64,000 bases of DNA from Paraburkholderia bryophila (GTDB lineage Bacteria > Pseudomonadota > Gammaproteobacteria > Burkholderiales > Burkholderiaceae): the NCBI RefSeq assembly GCF_003269035.1, contig NZ_QLTK01000004.1, positions 186,001 through 250,000 of the forward strand, in the 5' to 3' direction. Of this stretch, positions 45,026-54,364 are shown one piece after another. The notes beneath the pieces are model-generated. The model searched no databases. It was not told the origin of the DNA and was given only the letters and a program-made list of their open reading frames with translations. The translations under genes and the position numbers were made by a program. Position 1 is the stretch's first letter; each line of letters opens with the position of its first letter.

Positions 45026-46459
45026 TCACGACGACGACGATGCCGTCACGTCAGCGAGCTTTACCGCCTTGGCCGTCATCGAAGAAGCGGTCGCGACATT
45101 GCGCAGATCGCCGAGGAACGTATCGCGCCACACGGAGAGATTGTTCTCGCGCATCGGCGCCATCATGTCGGCGTGCCGCGCCTGGCGTTCCGCGAGCGGC
45201 ATCGACAATGCGCGCTCCAACGCCTCGGCCATTTGCGACAGATCGAAGGGATTGACCACCAGCGCGCCCGGCAACTGTTCCGCCGCCCCGGCGAATTGCG
45301 ACAGCACCAGCACGCCCGGATCGGCGGGGTCCTGCGATGCGACGTATTCCTTGGCGACGAGGTTCATGCCGTCGCGCAACGGCGTCACGTAGCCCACCTG
45401 CGACTGCCTGAACAGCGCCATCAGCAGATTGCGTTCGTACTTGCGGTTCAGGTATTGGATCGGCGTCCAATCGAGCTGCGCGAAACGACCGTTGATGCGG
45501 CCCGCCTCGCCTTCCAGCGTCTGACGAATCCGCTGATACGTCGTCACGTCCGCGCGGGTCGGCGGTGCGATCTGCACCAGCGAAACCCGGCCGTGCCAAC
45601 CCGGCGCATTCAGCAGCAAACGTTCGAACGCCTGGAAGCGCTCCACCAGCCCCTTCGAATAATCGAGCCGGTCGACGCTCATGATCAGCTTGCGGCCACG
45701 CATGCCGTCGCGCAGGCTGCGCACCGGCTTGCGGTCGGTGAACTGCTCGGCGGCCTTGGCGATCGCATCCGGATAGATACCGATCGGATAGGCACCGACT
45801 TTCAGGAAGCGGTTATACGCGTGCACCATGCCGTCTTCGCTCGAGGTGCCATGCTGACCGCGCTCGATAAAATCGACGAACGACTGGCGATCCGCTTCCG
45901 TCTGGAAGCCGATCACGTCGTAGCTGCACATGGCCTTGACCAGTTCCTCGTGCGGCGGAATCGTGCGCAGCACCTCGGGCACCGGAAACGGAATATGCAG
46001 GAAAAAGCCAATCGGATTCTTCACGCCCAGCTCGCGCAGACACCGCGCGAACGGCAGCAGGTGATAGTCATGCACCCAGATGATGTCGTCGGGTTTGAGC
46101 AACTCCTTCAACTGCTTCGCGAGCGTCGCATTCACGCGCTGATAGCCGGCGTACTCTTGTCGGTCGTAGCGCGACAGGTCATTGCGATAGTGGAAGGTCG
46201 GCCATAGCGTCGCGTTGGAAAAGCCGCGGTAGTACTGGTCGTAGTCGCGCTTGGTCAGCCCCACGGTCGCGTACGTCACATTGCCCTGCTTCTCGATCAC
46301 CGGCGCCGACGGCTCCGCCACCGTCTCGCCGCTCCAGCCAAACCAGACTCCGCCGGTTTCCTTCAACGCGTCCAGCACGCCGATCGCCAGGCCACCCGCT
46401 GCGGGACGGCCTTCCTGGGTCGGTGCGACACGATTCGATACCACGATCAGTCTGCTCAT
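45026..46459 (-). CDS. otsA: Alpha,alpha-trehalose-phosphate synthase (UDP-forming)
   Basis: 477 residues, GT20 family. It joins UDP-glucose and glucose-6-phosphate to give trehalose-6-phosphate. Seen: the N-terminal loop VSNRVAPTQEGRPAAGGLAIGVLDAL, WFGWSG, the HDYHLLPFARCLRELG active-site segment, and the donor-binding motifs VDRLDYSKGLVERFQAF and TPLRDGMNLVAKEYVASQ. These cover all active-site motifs. The gene stands alone without otsB, so the phosphatase must be encoded elsewhere. Trehalose protects against osmotic and desiccation stress. Confidence 0.96.
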   Translation of the reverse strand: MSRLIVVSNRVAPTQEGRPAAGGLAIGVLDALKETGGVWFGWSGETVAEPSAPVIEKQGNVTYATVGLTKRDYDQYYRGFSNATLWPTFHYRNDLSRYDRQEYAGYQRVNATLAKQLKELLKPDDIIWVHDYHLLPFARCLRELGVKNPIGFFLHIPFPVPEVLRTIPPHEELVKAMCSYDVIGFQTEADRQSFVDFIERGQHGTSSEDGMVHAYNRFLKVGAYPIGIYPDAIAKAAEQFTDRKPVRSLRDGMRGRKLIMSVDRLDYSKGLVERFQAFERLLLNAPGWHGRVSLVQIAPPTRADVTTYQRIRQTLEGEAGRINGRFAQLDWTPIQYLNRKYERNLLMALFRQSQVGYVTPLRDGMNLVAKEYVASQDPADPGVLVLSQFAGAAEQLPGALVVNPFDLSQMAEALERALSMPLAERQARHADMMAPMRENNLSVWRDTFLGDLRNVATASSMTAKAVKLADVTASSSS

Positions 46460-46695
46460 TGGTTAATGCTCCACCTGGTTCAGTTGCTTCGTTGTAGTCG
46501 GATATGTGCCGAAAAGGTGCATGCAAGTCGCGTGCCTTTTTATGAGATGCTGAAAATAAAAATGTATGCAAATGTGACGGACGAGCAGAAACGCGCGACG
46601 GCGGCGCGCCGCGAAGAAATTTCTTCTGCTTTGTATGATGAAACAGGAATCGCTGCTGCCGGGCGCGGACGCGGCCGGAACCGCCCTACGCGTCC

Positions 46696-46929
46696 CTACG
46701 CGTCCTGCTCCGAGCCCAGATCGCGCTGGTATTCCAGCCCTTCCTTGCGCACGCCGCCCTGGTTGTGCTCGCCGTCCGGCGGGGCGTCCGGCGCGACGCG
46801 GTTCTGCGCGGCCGGATCGTGCGACTCGGGTGAATCCGCCGGATTATTGGGCGGACCGCTCTTGCCGGAGCCCGGCCGGGCGTCGCGCTTCGTATGGCGC
46901 GCCGAGCGTCGCAGTGCTGGATGTCTCAT
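46696..46929 (-). CDS. Small basic hydrophilic protein
   Basis: 77 residues, no hydrophobic core: MRHPALRRSARHTKRDARPGSGKSGPPNNPADSPESHDPAAQNRVAPDAPP..., with a Glu/Gln-rich end. It has an excellent ribosome-binding site (GGAGG, eight bases before the ATG on the minus strand). Such intrinsically disordered small proteins are common in Burkholderiales and no function is known. Confidence 0.6.
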   Translation of the reverse strand: MRHPALRRSARHTKRDARPGSGKSGPPNNPADSPESHDPAAQNRVAPDAPPDGEHNQGGVRKEGLEYQRDLGSEQDA

Positions 46930-47081
46930 GTTCGATGCCTCCAGGGGAAGCTCTCCGCCGGATCGGCGGCATCAATACAGTCTAGGGGGCACAACGGCAA
47001 ATTTCCGGTAAAAGATTCGCCGGGTTTGTAACAAGTACATAAAATCGCTGCGCCGGACTGGGGCGCAGCGCACTTAGCGTG

Positions 47082-47339
47082 TCAGAGTTGCATGCGGCGC
47101 GAATCCATAGGCCGGCACCGGCTAGCTTGTGGCGTTTGCGTGGGCTGCGGCGGCGGATCGCCGATCGGCGGACCGACCGGCTCGATCGGTTCAATCGCGG
47201 GAGGCGTCGGACTCGGAACCGTGTCGGGCTCGCCGGGCGTGGGCGGAGAAATCGGCGGCGCCGAGGGCGGCTCGATCGGTTCGGGACGGTGAGCGTGCTT
47301 CGGCAAGGGAAGCGCGGGAGCGGCGGTGGTGTCCGGCAT
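47082..47339 (-). CDS. Proline-rich small protein
   Basis: 85 residues, about a third proline, as repeated EPIEPP, ISPPTPGEP, TPPAIEPIEPVGPPIGDPPPQPTQTP blocks. AAGGA precedes the ATG at 47337-47339. It has no signal peptide or membrane span. Its repeated P-E-P-I and P-P motifs are the sort used as protein-binding ligands or flexible spacers. No function is known; coding status is supported by the ribosome-binding site and by persistence of the frame. Confidence 0.6.
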   Translation of the reverse strand: MPDTTAAPALPLPKHAHRPEPIEPPSAPPISPPTPGEPDTVPSPTPPAIEPIEPVGPPIGDPPPQPTQTPQASRCRPMDSRRMQL

Positions 47340-47502
47340 AGTGGTTATCCTTGTTTGCGTTCCGTTGCCATGGAATGCAGCAAGGCGTGTGCCTTTGCGG
47401 CCGCAGTCGCTAGGCGCCAGGCGCTGAAGGAGCGTCGCGGCGATAAAGCGTTCACGCTTGAACGCCTGGCCGTCTGCCAGGCGAGTCCAAGCCGTGACGC
47501 GC

Positions 47503-48903
47503 TTAAGCGCCCGCGCCGCCCAGCGCGCGCGATTCGTCGGCGGCGTCGCCGTCGTCACGCGCGTCATTGCCGTACTCCACCAGACGGTTGTACAGCGTCT
47601 TCAAACTGATGCCGAGAATCTCGGCCGCACGCGTCTTCACGCCGCCGCATTGCTCGAGCGTGGCCAGAATCAACTGACGATCCGCTTCGGCGAGCGACGT
47701 GCCGAACGGAATCGTGATGGCTGTGCCGGCCGCGGGTTTCGACAGCGTGATCTGCAACGGCACGGTGGCGGTGCTGTCCGAGTCCGTGCCCGACATGATG
47801 TGCGCGCGCTGCACGTAGTTCTTCAACTCACGCACATTGCCCGGCCACGGATACGACATCAGCATGTCCTTCACGGCGGCGGGGAAATGCTTCTTCGTGG
47901 CATGGCGTTCGTTGAGTTCGTCGAGGAACGCCTGCGCCAGCAGTTCGACGTCTTTGCCGCGATCGCGCAACGGCGGCAGACTGATCGGAAACACATTCAG
48001 CCGGTGATACAGGTCGAGCCGCAGCTTGCCTTCCAGCACGGCCTGCTCCGGATCGCGGTTGGTGGCCGCAATCAGCCGCACGTCGGTTTCGATTTCCTTG
48101 GTCGTGCCGACCCGCATGAACATGCCGGTTTCCAGCACTCGCAGCAGCTTCACCTGCAACTCGATCGGCATCTCGGTGATTTCGTCGAGAAACAGTGTGC
48201 CGCCGTTCGCGCGCTCGAAATAACCCTTGTGCTGACGGTCCGCGCCGGTGAACGAGCCGCGTTCGTGGCCGAACATTTCCGACTCGATCAGGTTCGGCGA
48301 GATCGCCCCGCAGTTGACCGCGAGGAACGCGTGCTTGCGGCGCAAGCTCAGTTCGTGCAGCGTCTGCGCGGCGACTTCCTTGCCGGTGCCCGATTCGCCC
48401 ACCAGCATGACCGAGGCCGCCGTCGGCGCGACCCGGCCAATCTGGTCGTAGACCTCCTGCATGGCCGGCGAATTGCCGAGCATCAGACCGAAACGGCCCA
48501 TGCGGCGCAACTCGCCGCGCAGCGTGCCGATTTCCGCCTTGAGGTCGCCGGCGCGCGGCAGGCGCGACAAAATCGCCTTCACGCGCTGCATGTTGATCGG
48601 CTTCACCAGATAGTCGGTGGCGCCCATTTTCAGCGCATTCACCGCCGACTCGACCGTCGCGTGACCGGTGATCACGATCACTTCCACACCGGAGCGCGGG
48701 TCCAGATCCTCAAACAGATCGACCCCGAGGCCGTCGGGCAGCTTCAGGTCCGTAAAGACGACGTCTGGCATCTGCCGGACCAGTTGAATGCGCGCTTCGC
48801 GCAAATCGCCCGCCGTGGCGGTGGTCAGGCCGTCTTCCCCAATGATGGCGGCAAGCGCCTCGCGGGTACTCGCGTCGTCATCGACAATCAGTACATGTGG
48901 CAT
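47503..48903 (-). CDS. Sigma-54 dependent response regulator, NtrC family
   Basis: 466 residues. Receiver domain 1-115 with acidic pocket Asp8-Asp10 and phospho-acceptor Asp52 (VVFTDLKLP), T-G (VITGHATVESAV) and Lys in YLVKPI. AAA+ domain about 145-370: Walker A GESGTGKE, the sigma-54 contact loop FGHERGSFTGAD (GSFTGA, a frequent variant of GAFTGA), Walker B GGTLFLDEITEM, and the R-finger R-x-D-L-Y-H-R. The Fis-type HTH ends GVKTRAAEILGISLKTLYNRLVEYG. It activates sigma-54 promoters after phosphorylation by an unlinked kinase. No kinase gene is adjacent. A similar gene without receiver domain lies at 50297. Confidence 0.94.
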   Translation of the reverse strand: MPHVLIVDDDASTREALAAIIGEDGLTTATAGDLREARIQLVRQMPDVVFTDLKLPDGLGVDLFEDLDPRSGVEVIVITGHATVESAVNALKMGATDYLVKPINMQRVKAILSRLPRAGDLKAEIGTLRGELRRMGRFGLMLGNSPAMQEVYDQIGRVAPTAASVMLVGESGTGKEVAAQTLHELSLRRKHAFLAVNCGAISPNLIESEMFGHERGSFTGADRQHKGYFERANGGTLFLDEITEMPIELQVKLLRVLETGMFMRVGTTKEIETDVRLIAATNRDPEQAVLEGKLRLDLYHRLNVFPISLPPLRDRGKDVELLAQAFLDELNERHATKKHFPAAVKDMLMSYPWPGNVRELKNYVQRAHIMSGTDSDSTATVPLQITLSKPAAGTAITIPFGTSLAEADRQLILATLEQCGGVKTRAAEILGISLKTLYNRLVEYGNDARDDGDAADESRALGGAGA

Positions 48904-49300
48904 CGCGTCTCGAAAGCCTGCAAGCGTGAGTGGAGAACATGCTGGGACGCATGTCGAAAAGGGGCTCGGCGGCGGTGCGCCCGGCTGCGGCGCAGGTTCT
49001 TGCGACGTGAGCACACGCTAACTTCGCACGACCCGCCAAACCGGCAACTTAGTTCATTACTGCAACAATTGGCAGCGAAATCACAATGATGCCGCTGCCA
49101 TTGTTGTTTATTTACCCATTATAAAGCTTTATCGAGACAGTTTAGCAAGGCGCGCCTTGCACCCCCGGATTGCCTCCCGGATGGCACCGGCGGGCAAAAC
49201 GGCACGCCTCTTCAGCTCGCTGACAAGTCCGCCAGCCGCGTCTTGCCGCTATCGACCCTTCCGTGCCCGCATACCGGCGGCGCACTAACTGGCGCACTAC
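48904..49300. other. Intergenic region upstream of the NtrC-type regulator
   Basis: 397 bp. The stretch 49085-49150 is unusually A/T-rich. On the minus strand it contains TATAAT (49118-49123) as a -10 candidate for the regulator at 48903, but no good -35 hexamer at the right distance was seen. No gene or repeat was found in the rest. Confidence 0.4.
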
Positions 49301-49564
49301 CTAACTGCGTGGAAACGGCCACGCGGCGTCGTGCCCGTTCGGATGCGCCGCGCCGTTGGTGCCATTGGCGCCATACGTGCCATCGGTGTCCGGGTTGGCC
49401 GCCGCAACCGGCGGCGCCACTGCGCCACCCTCGCCTTCCCAGCGGCTCAATTCACGCGCCGCCGGCCCGCGCGCGGCGCGGTTGCGCTGCTGCACGTAGC
49501 GAACCGCGAGGAAACCGCCGAGCGCCATCAGCGCGCCGAAGATACCGATCTTGGGTCGTGCCAT
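49301..49564 (-). CDS. Small membrane-anchored protein next to DUF883
   Basis: 87 residues. One hydrophobic segment near the start (KIGIFGALMALGGFLAVRYV), then Gln/Arg/Ala-rich and finally Gly/Asn/Pro-rich (NPDTDGTYGANGTNGAAHPNGHD). AAGGAG lies eight bases before the ATG at 49562-49564. The neighbouring DUF883 gene, 56 bp upstream and on the same strand, suggests that they act together on the cell envelope. Confidence 0.65.
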   Translation of the reverse strand: MARPKIGIFGALMALGGFLAVRYVQQRNRAARGPAARELSRWEGEGGAVAPPVAAANPDTDGTYGANGTNGAAHPNGHDAAWPFPRS

Positions 49565-49620
49565 CGTGAACTCCTTATGGTCGTAAAGCGAACAGGGATC
49601 GTGCCGCGCCTCAGCGCGCC

Positions 49621-49941
49621 TCAGCGTGCCGTCAGCACGCCGAGCACAAAGCCGACGCCTGCGGCAATGCCGATCGAGCGCCACGGATTGCGCCGCACAT
49701 AGCGCTCGGTATTGACGGTCGCCGTGCGATAGCGCCGCTGGGCGTCCTGCTGCGCGTCGCCGAGCGCGGACTGCAGCGTCTCGACATGGGCACCGAGTTT
49801 GTCGCGCAGCGCGTCCACGCCCTCGCCCGGCACATTGGCGGCCAGCCGCAGGATTTCTTCCGAGTCCTTCAGCAGCACCCGCAGATCCTCGACGATCTTC
49901 TGGCCGCCGAGTGCAAGCTGTTGCGTCGTGTCAGTCATCAT
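49621..49941 (-). CDS. DUF883 (ElaB/YqjD) family protein
   Basis: 106 residues: a long amphipathic helical part (QLALGGQKIVEDLRVLLKDSEEILRLAANVPGEGVDALRDKLGAHVETLQSAL) and a C-terminal membrane anchor preceded by basic residues (VRRNPWRSIGIAAGVGFVLGVLTAR). The R-x-x-P-W-x-S-(IV)-G-x-A-A-G-x-G-x-(LV)-x-G signature identifies DUF883, which anchors ribosomes to the membrane in stationary phase in E. coli YqjD/ElaB. Two ATG codons at the start are equally possible. Confidence 0.92.
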   Translation of the reverse strand: MMTDTTQQLALGGQKIVEDLRVLLKDSEEILRLAANVPGEGVDALRDKLGAHVETLQSALGDAQQDAQRRYRTATVNTERYVRRNPWRSIGIAAGVGFVLGVLTAR

Positions 49942-50296
49942 TCACTCCTTGTTCGAGTTCGGCGTGGGCGGGGCCTTTCCCGCGCTTGTGCGGCCTGGCG
50001 TACCGCCAGCGCCGCGCCCGCCTTGCTTCAATGGATGGTGCAAAAAACACACGCGTGTCGGGTATCAGGAGCAAACGCCGTGCCCGGTAAGTTTGCCTTC
50101 CCCGATCCGGGCAAATCCCCTTCAGGCACTTTCGACCGACGGCGCGGAGCGTGCTCTCCGCCACCGTCACATCGTTTGCCGGAAGCGGCGTCGAAGTGGT
50201 TAAATCGACCTTTGTGAGATATTGGCCGTCGCGGCCAATTTCGTTTCAGGCCTGCGCGCCGCAACAACGCAACCCTTTGCACAGGACTCCCCGTTT
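49942..50296. other. Divergent intergenic region between DUF883 and the receiver-less sigma-54 activator
   Basis: 355 bp that must contain promoters for both genes. CTCCTTGTTCG next to 49941 gives the DUF883 ribosome-binding site on the minus strand. No -24/-12 or other clear promoter and no additional gene was seen. Confidence 0.4.
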
Positions 50297-51355
<1,059 letters not shown>

Positions 51356-51518
51356 AAAATTCCGCCACACGGCTTCACGCCACGCTGACAGGCGCGTCGA
51401 CAATCCCTTCGTACCGCCAAGCAAACGGATCAATGTCAATCAGAAACCTGCCTGAGTCGCACCACTTTTTGCAATTGCTTGCACTTTGCCACTGCCAATT
51501 ACAAATCGCATCCTGCAA

Positions 51519-51554
51519 AATGCGGCAGCACGCAGTGCTGCGTAGTGCCGCATT
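51519..51554 (+). promoter_or_regulatory. Stable leader hairpin before the lipoprotein pair
   Basis: AATGCGGCA (51519-51527) pairs with TGCCGCATT (51546-51554), and within it ACGCAG pairs with CTGCGT around TG. This gives 15 bp with one 2x2 internal bulge. It lies 78 bp before the ATG of the lipoprotein gene at 51632 and has no T tract. Confidence 0.6.
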
Positions 51555-51631
51555 GGGATGACGTGCCGTTCGCTCACCCGGCGCTGTTTGAGGGTGAAAC
51601 GAAAGGCACTTGCAGGAGCAGAGACAGGGAA

Positions 51632-52210
51632 ATGCAAAAAAGTACGGTGTGGGCCGAATGGGTAAAACAGACGGCCGGGCGTGGACATCCCAATGCAACC
51701 GCGGTCGTTGCACTGGCCATGGCGATCTCGACGGCATTGAGCGGCTGTAGTTCGCTGTATTCGGAAGGCGCCGTTGCCGGCGCCGGTATTGGCGGCGCCG
51801 CGCTCGCGGCCAAGGTCACCAGCAATGCGGCGGTCGCCACCGGCATCGGTCTCGGCGCGGTCGCCGCGGCCAAAGCCGGCGTGCAGTATTCGGAGCGCGT
51901 GGTCCACACGAATACGCAGGACGGCATCGCCAAAATCGCCGGGCCGCTGGAAGTCGGCGCAGTGGCGCCGTGGAGCGTCACCCACTCGTTCCCGATCGAA
52001 GACGACGAACACGGCCGCGTGACCGTCAGCCGCGCGATCAGCGCAGGCGCGCTCGACTGCAAGGAAATCGTCTTCTCGGTCGACACCAGCGCCACCAAGA
52101 ATGTGCCGGCCAGCAGCGCGTTTTATGTCGCGTCGATCTGCCGCGACGGCGACAACTGGAAATGGGCGTCGGCCGAGCCGGCTACCGAACGCTGGGGTGC
52201 GCTGCAATGA
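51632..52210 (+). CDS. Lipoprotein, first of a tandem pair
   Basis: 192 residues. The polar N-region of about 22 residues is followed by a hydrophobic core and a lipobox TALSGC (Cys near 39). Two glycine-rich hydrophobic helices (GAVAGAGIGGAALAAK, ATGIGLGAVAAAKAG) follow, then a beta-rich domain ending in the motif WASAEPATERWGALQ. GGAG upstream (51615-51618) supports the ATG at 51632. The C-terminal part is closely related to the next gene (shared I-E-D/N, V-T-V-x-R-A, C-K-E-x-V-F-S-V, WKWASAEPAxERWG). Outer- or inner-membrane attachment is expected; function unknown. Confidence 0.8.
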   Translation: MQKSTVWAEWVKQTAGRGHPNATAVVALAMAISTALSGCSSLYSEGAVAGAGIGGAALAAKVTSNAAVATGIGLGAVAAAKAGVQYSERVVHTNTQDGIAKIAGPLEVGAVAPWSVTHSFPIEDDEHGRVTVSRAISAGALDCKEIVFSVDTSATKNVPASSAFYVASICRDGDNWKWASAEPATERWGALQ

Positions 52211-52836
52211 CGGCGGGCTCGTCCGCCGCTTCGCCGGCCGCCGCCGGGAACGCACGGCGCCCGCTGCGCGCCGCGCTTTCAGGGCGCCACTCAGCCAAAC
52301 CATTCGGCAATCAATCCGGCAAATCAATCGGCCGCCAATGGCGGCTCATGCTGGCCGGCGCGTTGTGCGTCGGCGCGGCGCTGTCGACGAGCGGCTGCTC
52401 GTCGGTCGGCGCGGCGAGTGGCGCTGCTGCCGGAGTCGCGTCGGGCCTCGTGACGTCGAACCCGGCGGTCGGCATCGGCGTCGGTATCGCGGTGCAAGCC
52501 GCAACCGACGAAGCCGTCGGCCGCTATATGCGCAACATGCATGCAGATCAGCAGAACCTGATCGCCGCGCTCGCGGGCGCGATGCCGGTCGGCGAAACGC
52601 GGCCGTGGGCGATCAAGCACACGCTGCCAATCGAGAACGGCCACGGCCAGGTGCGTGTGACGCGCGCGTTCGGCTCGGCGCTCACGCTGTGCAAGGAGTT
52701 CGTGTTCTCGGTGCAGGACGGCGAGGGAGCGAAAGCGCATGAAGACTGGTACACGGCCAGCGCCTGCCAGCAGGACAAGGGCTGGAAGTGGGCGTCGGCG
52801 GAGCCGGCGGTCGAACGCTGGGGCAATCTGCAATAA
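52207..52836 (+). CDS. Lipoprotein, second of the tandem pair
   Basis: 209 residues if started at the ATG that overlaps the previous stop (ATGA, 52207-52210). The signal region is then preceded by 47 polar residues; a second in-frame ATG at 52348 (MLAGALCVGAALSTSGCSS) gives a normal lipoprotein signal with lipobox STSGC. The mature domain is a paralogue of the preceding protein: ETRPWAIKHTLPIENGHGQVRVTRAFG, TLCKEFVFSVQDG, WKWASAEPAVERWGNLQ. The pair is one operon ending at the terminator at 52927. Confidence 0.82.
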   Translation: MTAGSSAASPAAAGNARRPLRAALSGRHSAKPFGNQSGKSIGRQWRLMLAGALCVGAALSTSGCSSVGAASGAAAGVASGLVTSNPAVGIGVGIAVQAATDEAVGRYMRNMHADQQNLIAALAGAMPVGETRPWAIKHTLPIENGHGQVRVTRAFGSALTLCKEFVFSVQDGEGAKAHEDWYTASACQQDKGWKWASAEPAVERWGNLQ

Positions 52837-52926
52837 GGCTTCGGCGGCGCTGCGCGTTTAGCGGCCAGCACCGGGCGGCGAGCGCCAGGCGACACGCAGC
52901 CGGCACCAGGCGCGCGGGAATAAAAA

Positions 52927-52950
52927 AACGGCGGGGTCTCCCCCGCCGTT
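52927..52950. terminator. Bidirectional terminator after the lipoprotein pair
   Basis: AACGGCGGGG (52927-52936) pairs with CCCCGCCGTT (52941-52950) around a 4-base loop. On the plus side it is followed by TCCGTTT, and on the minus side by a run of seven T. It serves both the lipoprotein operon and the ABC operon that ends at 52999. Confidence 0.82.
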
Positions 52951-52998
52951 TCCGTTTGCTGCGTGCGGGCGGTCCGAACCGCGCCCACCCCGCCGCGC

Positions 52999-54345
52999 TT
53001 AAGACTCCACGTCTTCCAGACTGAAGATTTCGGTCTGGTCGTTATACGAGAAGATCTCGCCATAACGGCCCCAGTTGATGACCGCGTCGAGCGTCTCTTC
53101 CGCCGCGCTGTCCGACAGAAAATCCTCCAGCTCCTGCTCGAAGCGCACGCGCGGCGCGCGATGCCCCGGCCGCTCGTTCAGTACCTTCTTGATCCGCGCG
53201 GCGAGCGGTACGTGCCGCAACAGATGCTCCGCGAACATCATCTTCCGTTCCTGGGTGCCGAACTCGGAAAACACGCGCGCCGGCGGCGTCAGGAAAATAT
53301 CGCCTTCGCGCACGTCCGCGAAACCGAGGTGTTGCAGCACTTCGGCCACCGGGAACAGATCGTCGACCTCAAGATGCAGCGAGCGGGCGATTTCCGGCAT
53401 GTCGGCGCGGCCGTGGTACGGCGCGGCGGCCAGCGTCTCGATCAGACCCGCCATCAGGTTGGTCGACACATGCGGCAGCCAGCTATGCAGTTCGAGGCCC
53501 TTCTTGGTCTTCTCGTCGGTCTGACGCGCGGTCATCTTCGCGTAGATTTCGTCGACGAGGCGGCGGAACGCCGGGTCCAAGCGGTTGCGCGGGTGCTTGA
53601 ACGGCACCTTGATCTCGGCGATCACGCGGCCCGGATTCGACGACAGCACCAGAATCCGGTCGCACATGAACACGGCTTCTTCAATGTTGTGCGTGACGAT
53701 CAGCACTGCCTTGATCGGCATGCGGCCTTGCGTCCACAGATCGAGCAGGTCGGTACGCAGCGTTTCGGCGGTCAGCACGTCGAGCGCGGAGAACGGTTCG
53801 TCCATCAGCAGCAACGTGGGGTCGACCACCAGCGCGCGGGCAAAGCCGACCCGTTGGCGCATGCCGCCCGACAACTCGCGCGGATAGGCGTTTTCGAAGC
53901 CGTCCAGACCGATCAGATCGATCGCGGCGAGCGCGCGGGTGCGCCGCTCGCTCGCGCCGACGCCTTGCGCCTCCAGACCCGCTTCCACGTTCTGCAGCAC
54001 GGTCAGCCACGGGAACAGCGCGAAGGTCTGAAACACCATCGCAATGCCGCGCGCAGGACCGCTAAGCGGCTTGCCCAGATAGGTGACTTCGCCGTCGGTC
54101 GGTTCGATCAGACCGGCGATGATGCGCAACAGCGTCGACTTGCCCGAGCCCGAACGGCCCAGCAGGCCAACAATCTCGCCTTCGCGCAGCGATAGGTTCG
54201 CGTCGTCGAGGACGAGCAGCTCGCCCTGCGACTTGTTGAACCCGCGGCACACGTCCTTGACGCGCAGGATCTCTTCACCGAGGCGCGGCGGCATCGGCGG
54301 AGTCTGGATCGGCGCGGCGGTCATAGCAGCTTTAGGATTTTGCAT
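52999..54345 (-). CDS. ABC importer ATPase with C-terminal AAA-associated domain
   Basis: 448 residues. The ATPase domain (about 25-260) shows Walker A LLGRSGSGKST, the Q-loop FQTFALFPWLTVLQNV, signature RELSGGMRQRVGFARAL, and Walker B TLLLMDEPFSALD, as in NrtD/SsuB/TauB-type importers. Residues about 290-440 form an extra helical domain seen in this subgroup (annotated as AAA-associated C-terminal), with the ending TEIFSLED. It supplies the energy for the double permease encoded upstream; the two genes are 19 bp apart. The first 24 residues are a polar extension. Substrate unknown. Confidence 0.9.
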   Translation of the reverse strand: MQNPKAAMTAAPIQTPPMPPRLGEEILRVKDVCRGFNKSQGELLVLDDANLSLREGEIVGLLGRSGSGKSTLLRIIAGLIEPTDGEVTYLGKPLSGPARGIAMVFQTFALFPWLTVLQNVEAGLEAQGVGASERRTRALAAIDLIGLDGFENAYPRELSGGMRQRVGFARALVVDPTLLLMDEPFSALDVLTAETLRTDLLDLWTQGRMPIKAVLIVTHNIEEAVFMCDRILVLSSNPGRVIAEIKVPFKHPRNRLDPAFRRLVDEIYAKMTARQTDEKTKKGLELHSWLPHVSTNLMAGLIETLAAAPYHGRADMPEIARSLHLEVDDLFPVAEVLQHLGFADVREGDIFLTPPARVFSEFGTQERKMMFAEHLLRHVPLAARIKKVLNERPGHRAPRVRFEQELEDFLSDSAAEETLDAVINWGRYGEIFSYNDQTEIFSLEDVES

Positions 54346-54364
54346 CGCGTTTAGCCTTTATTAC

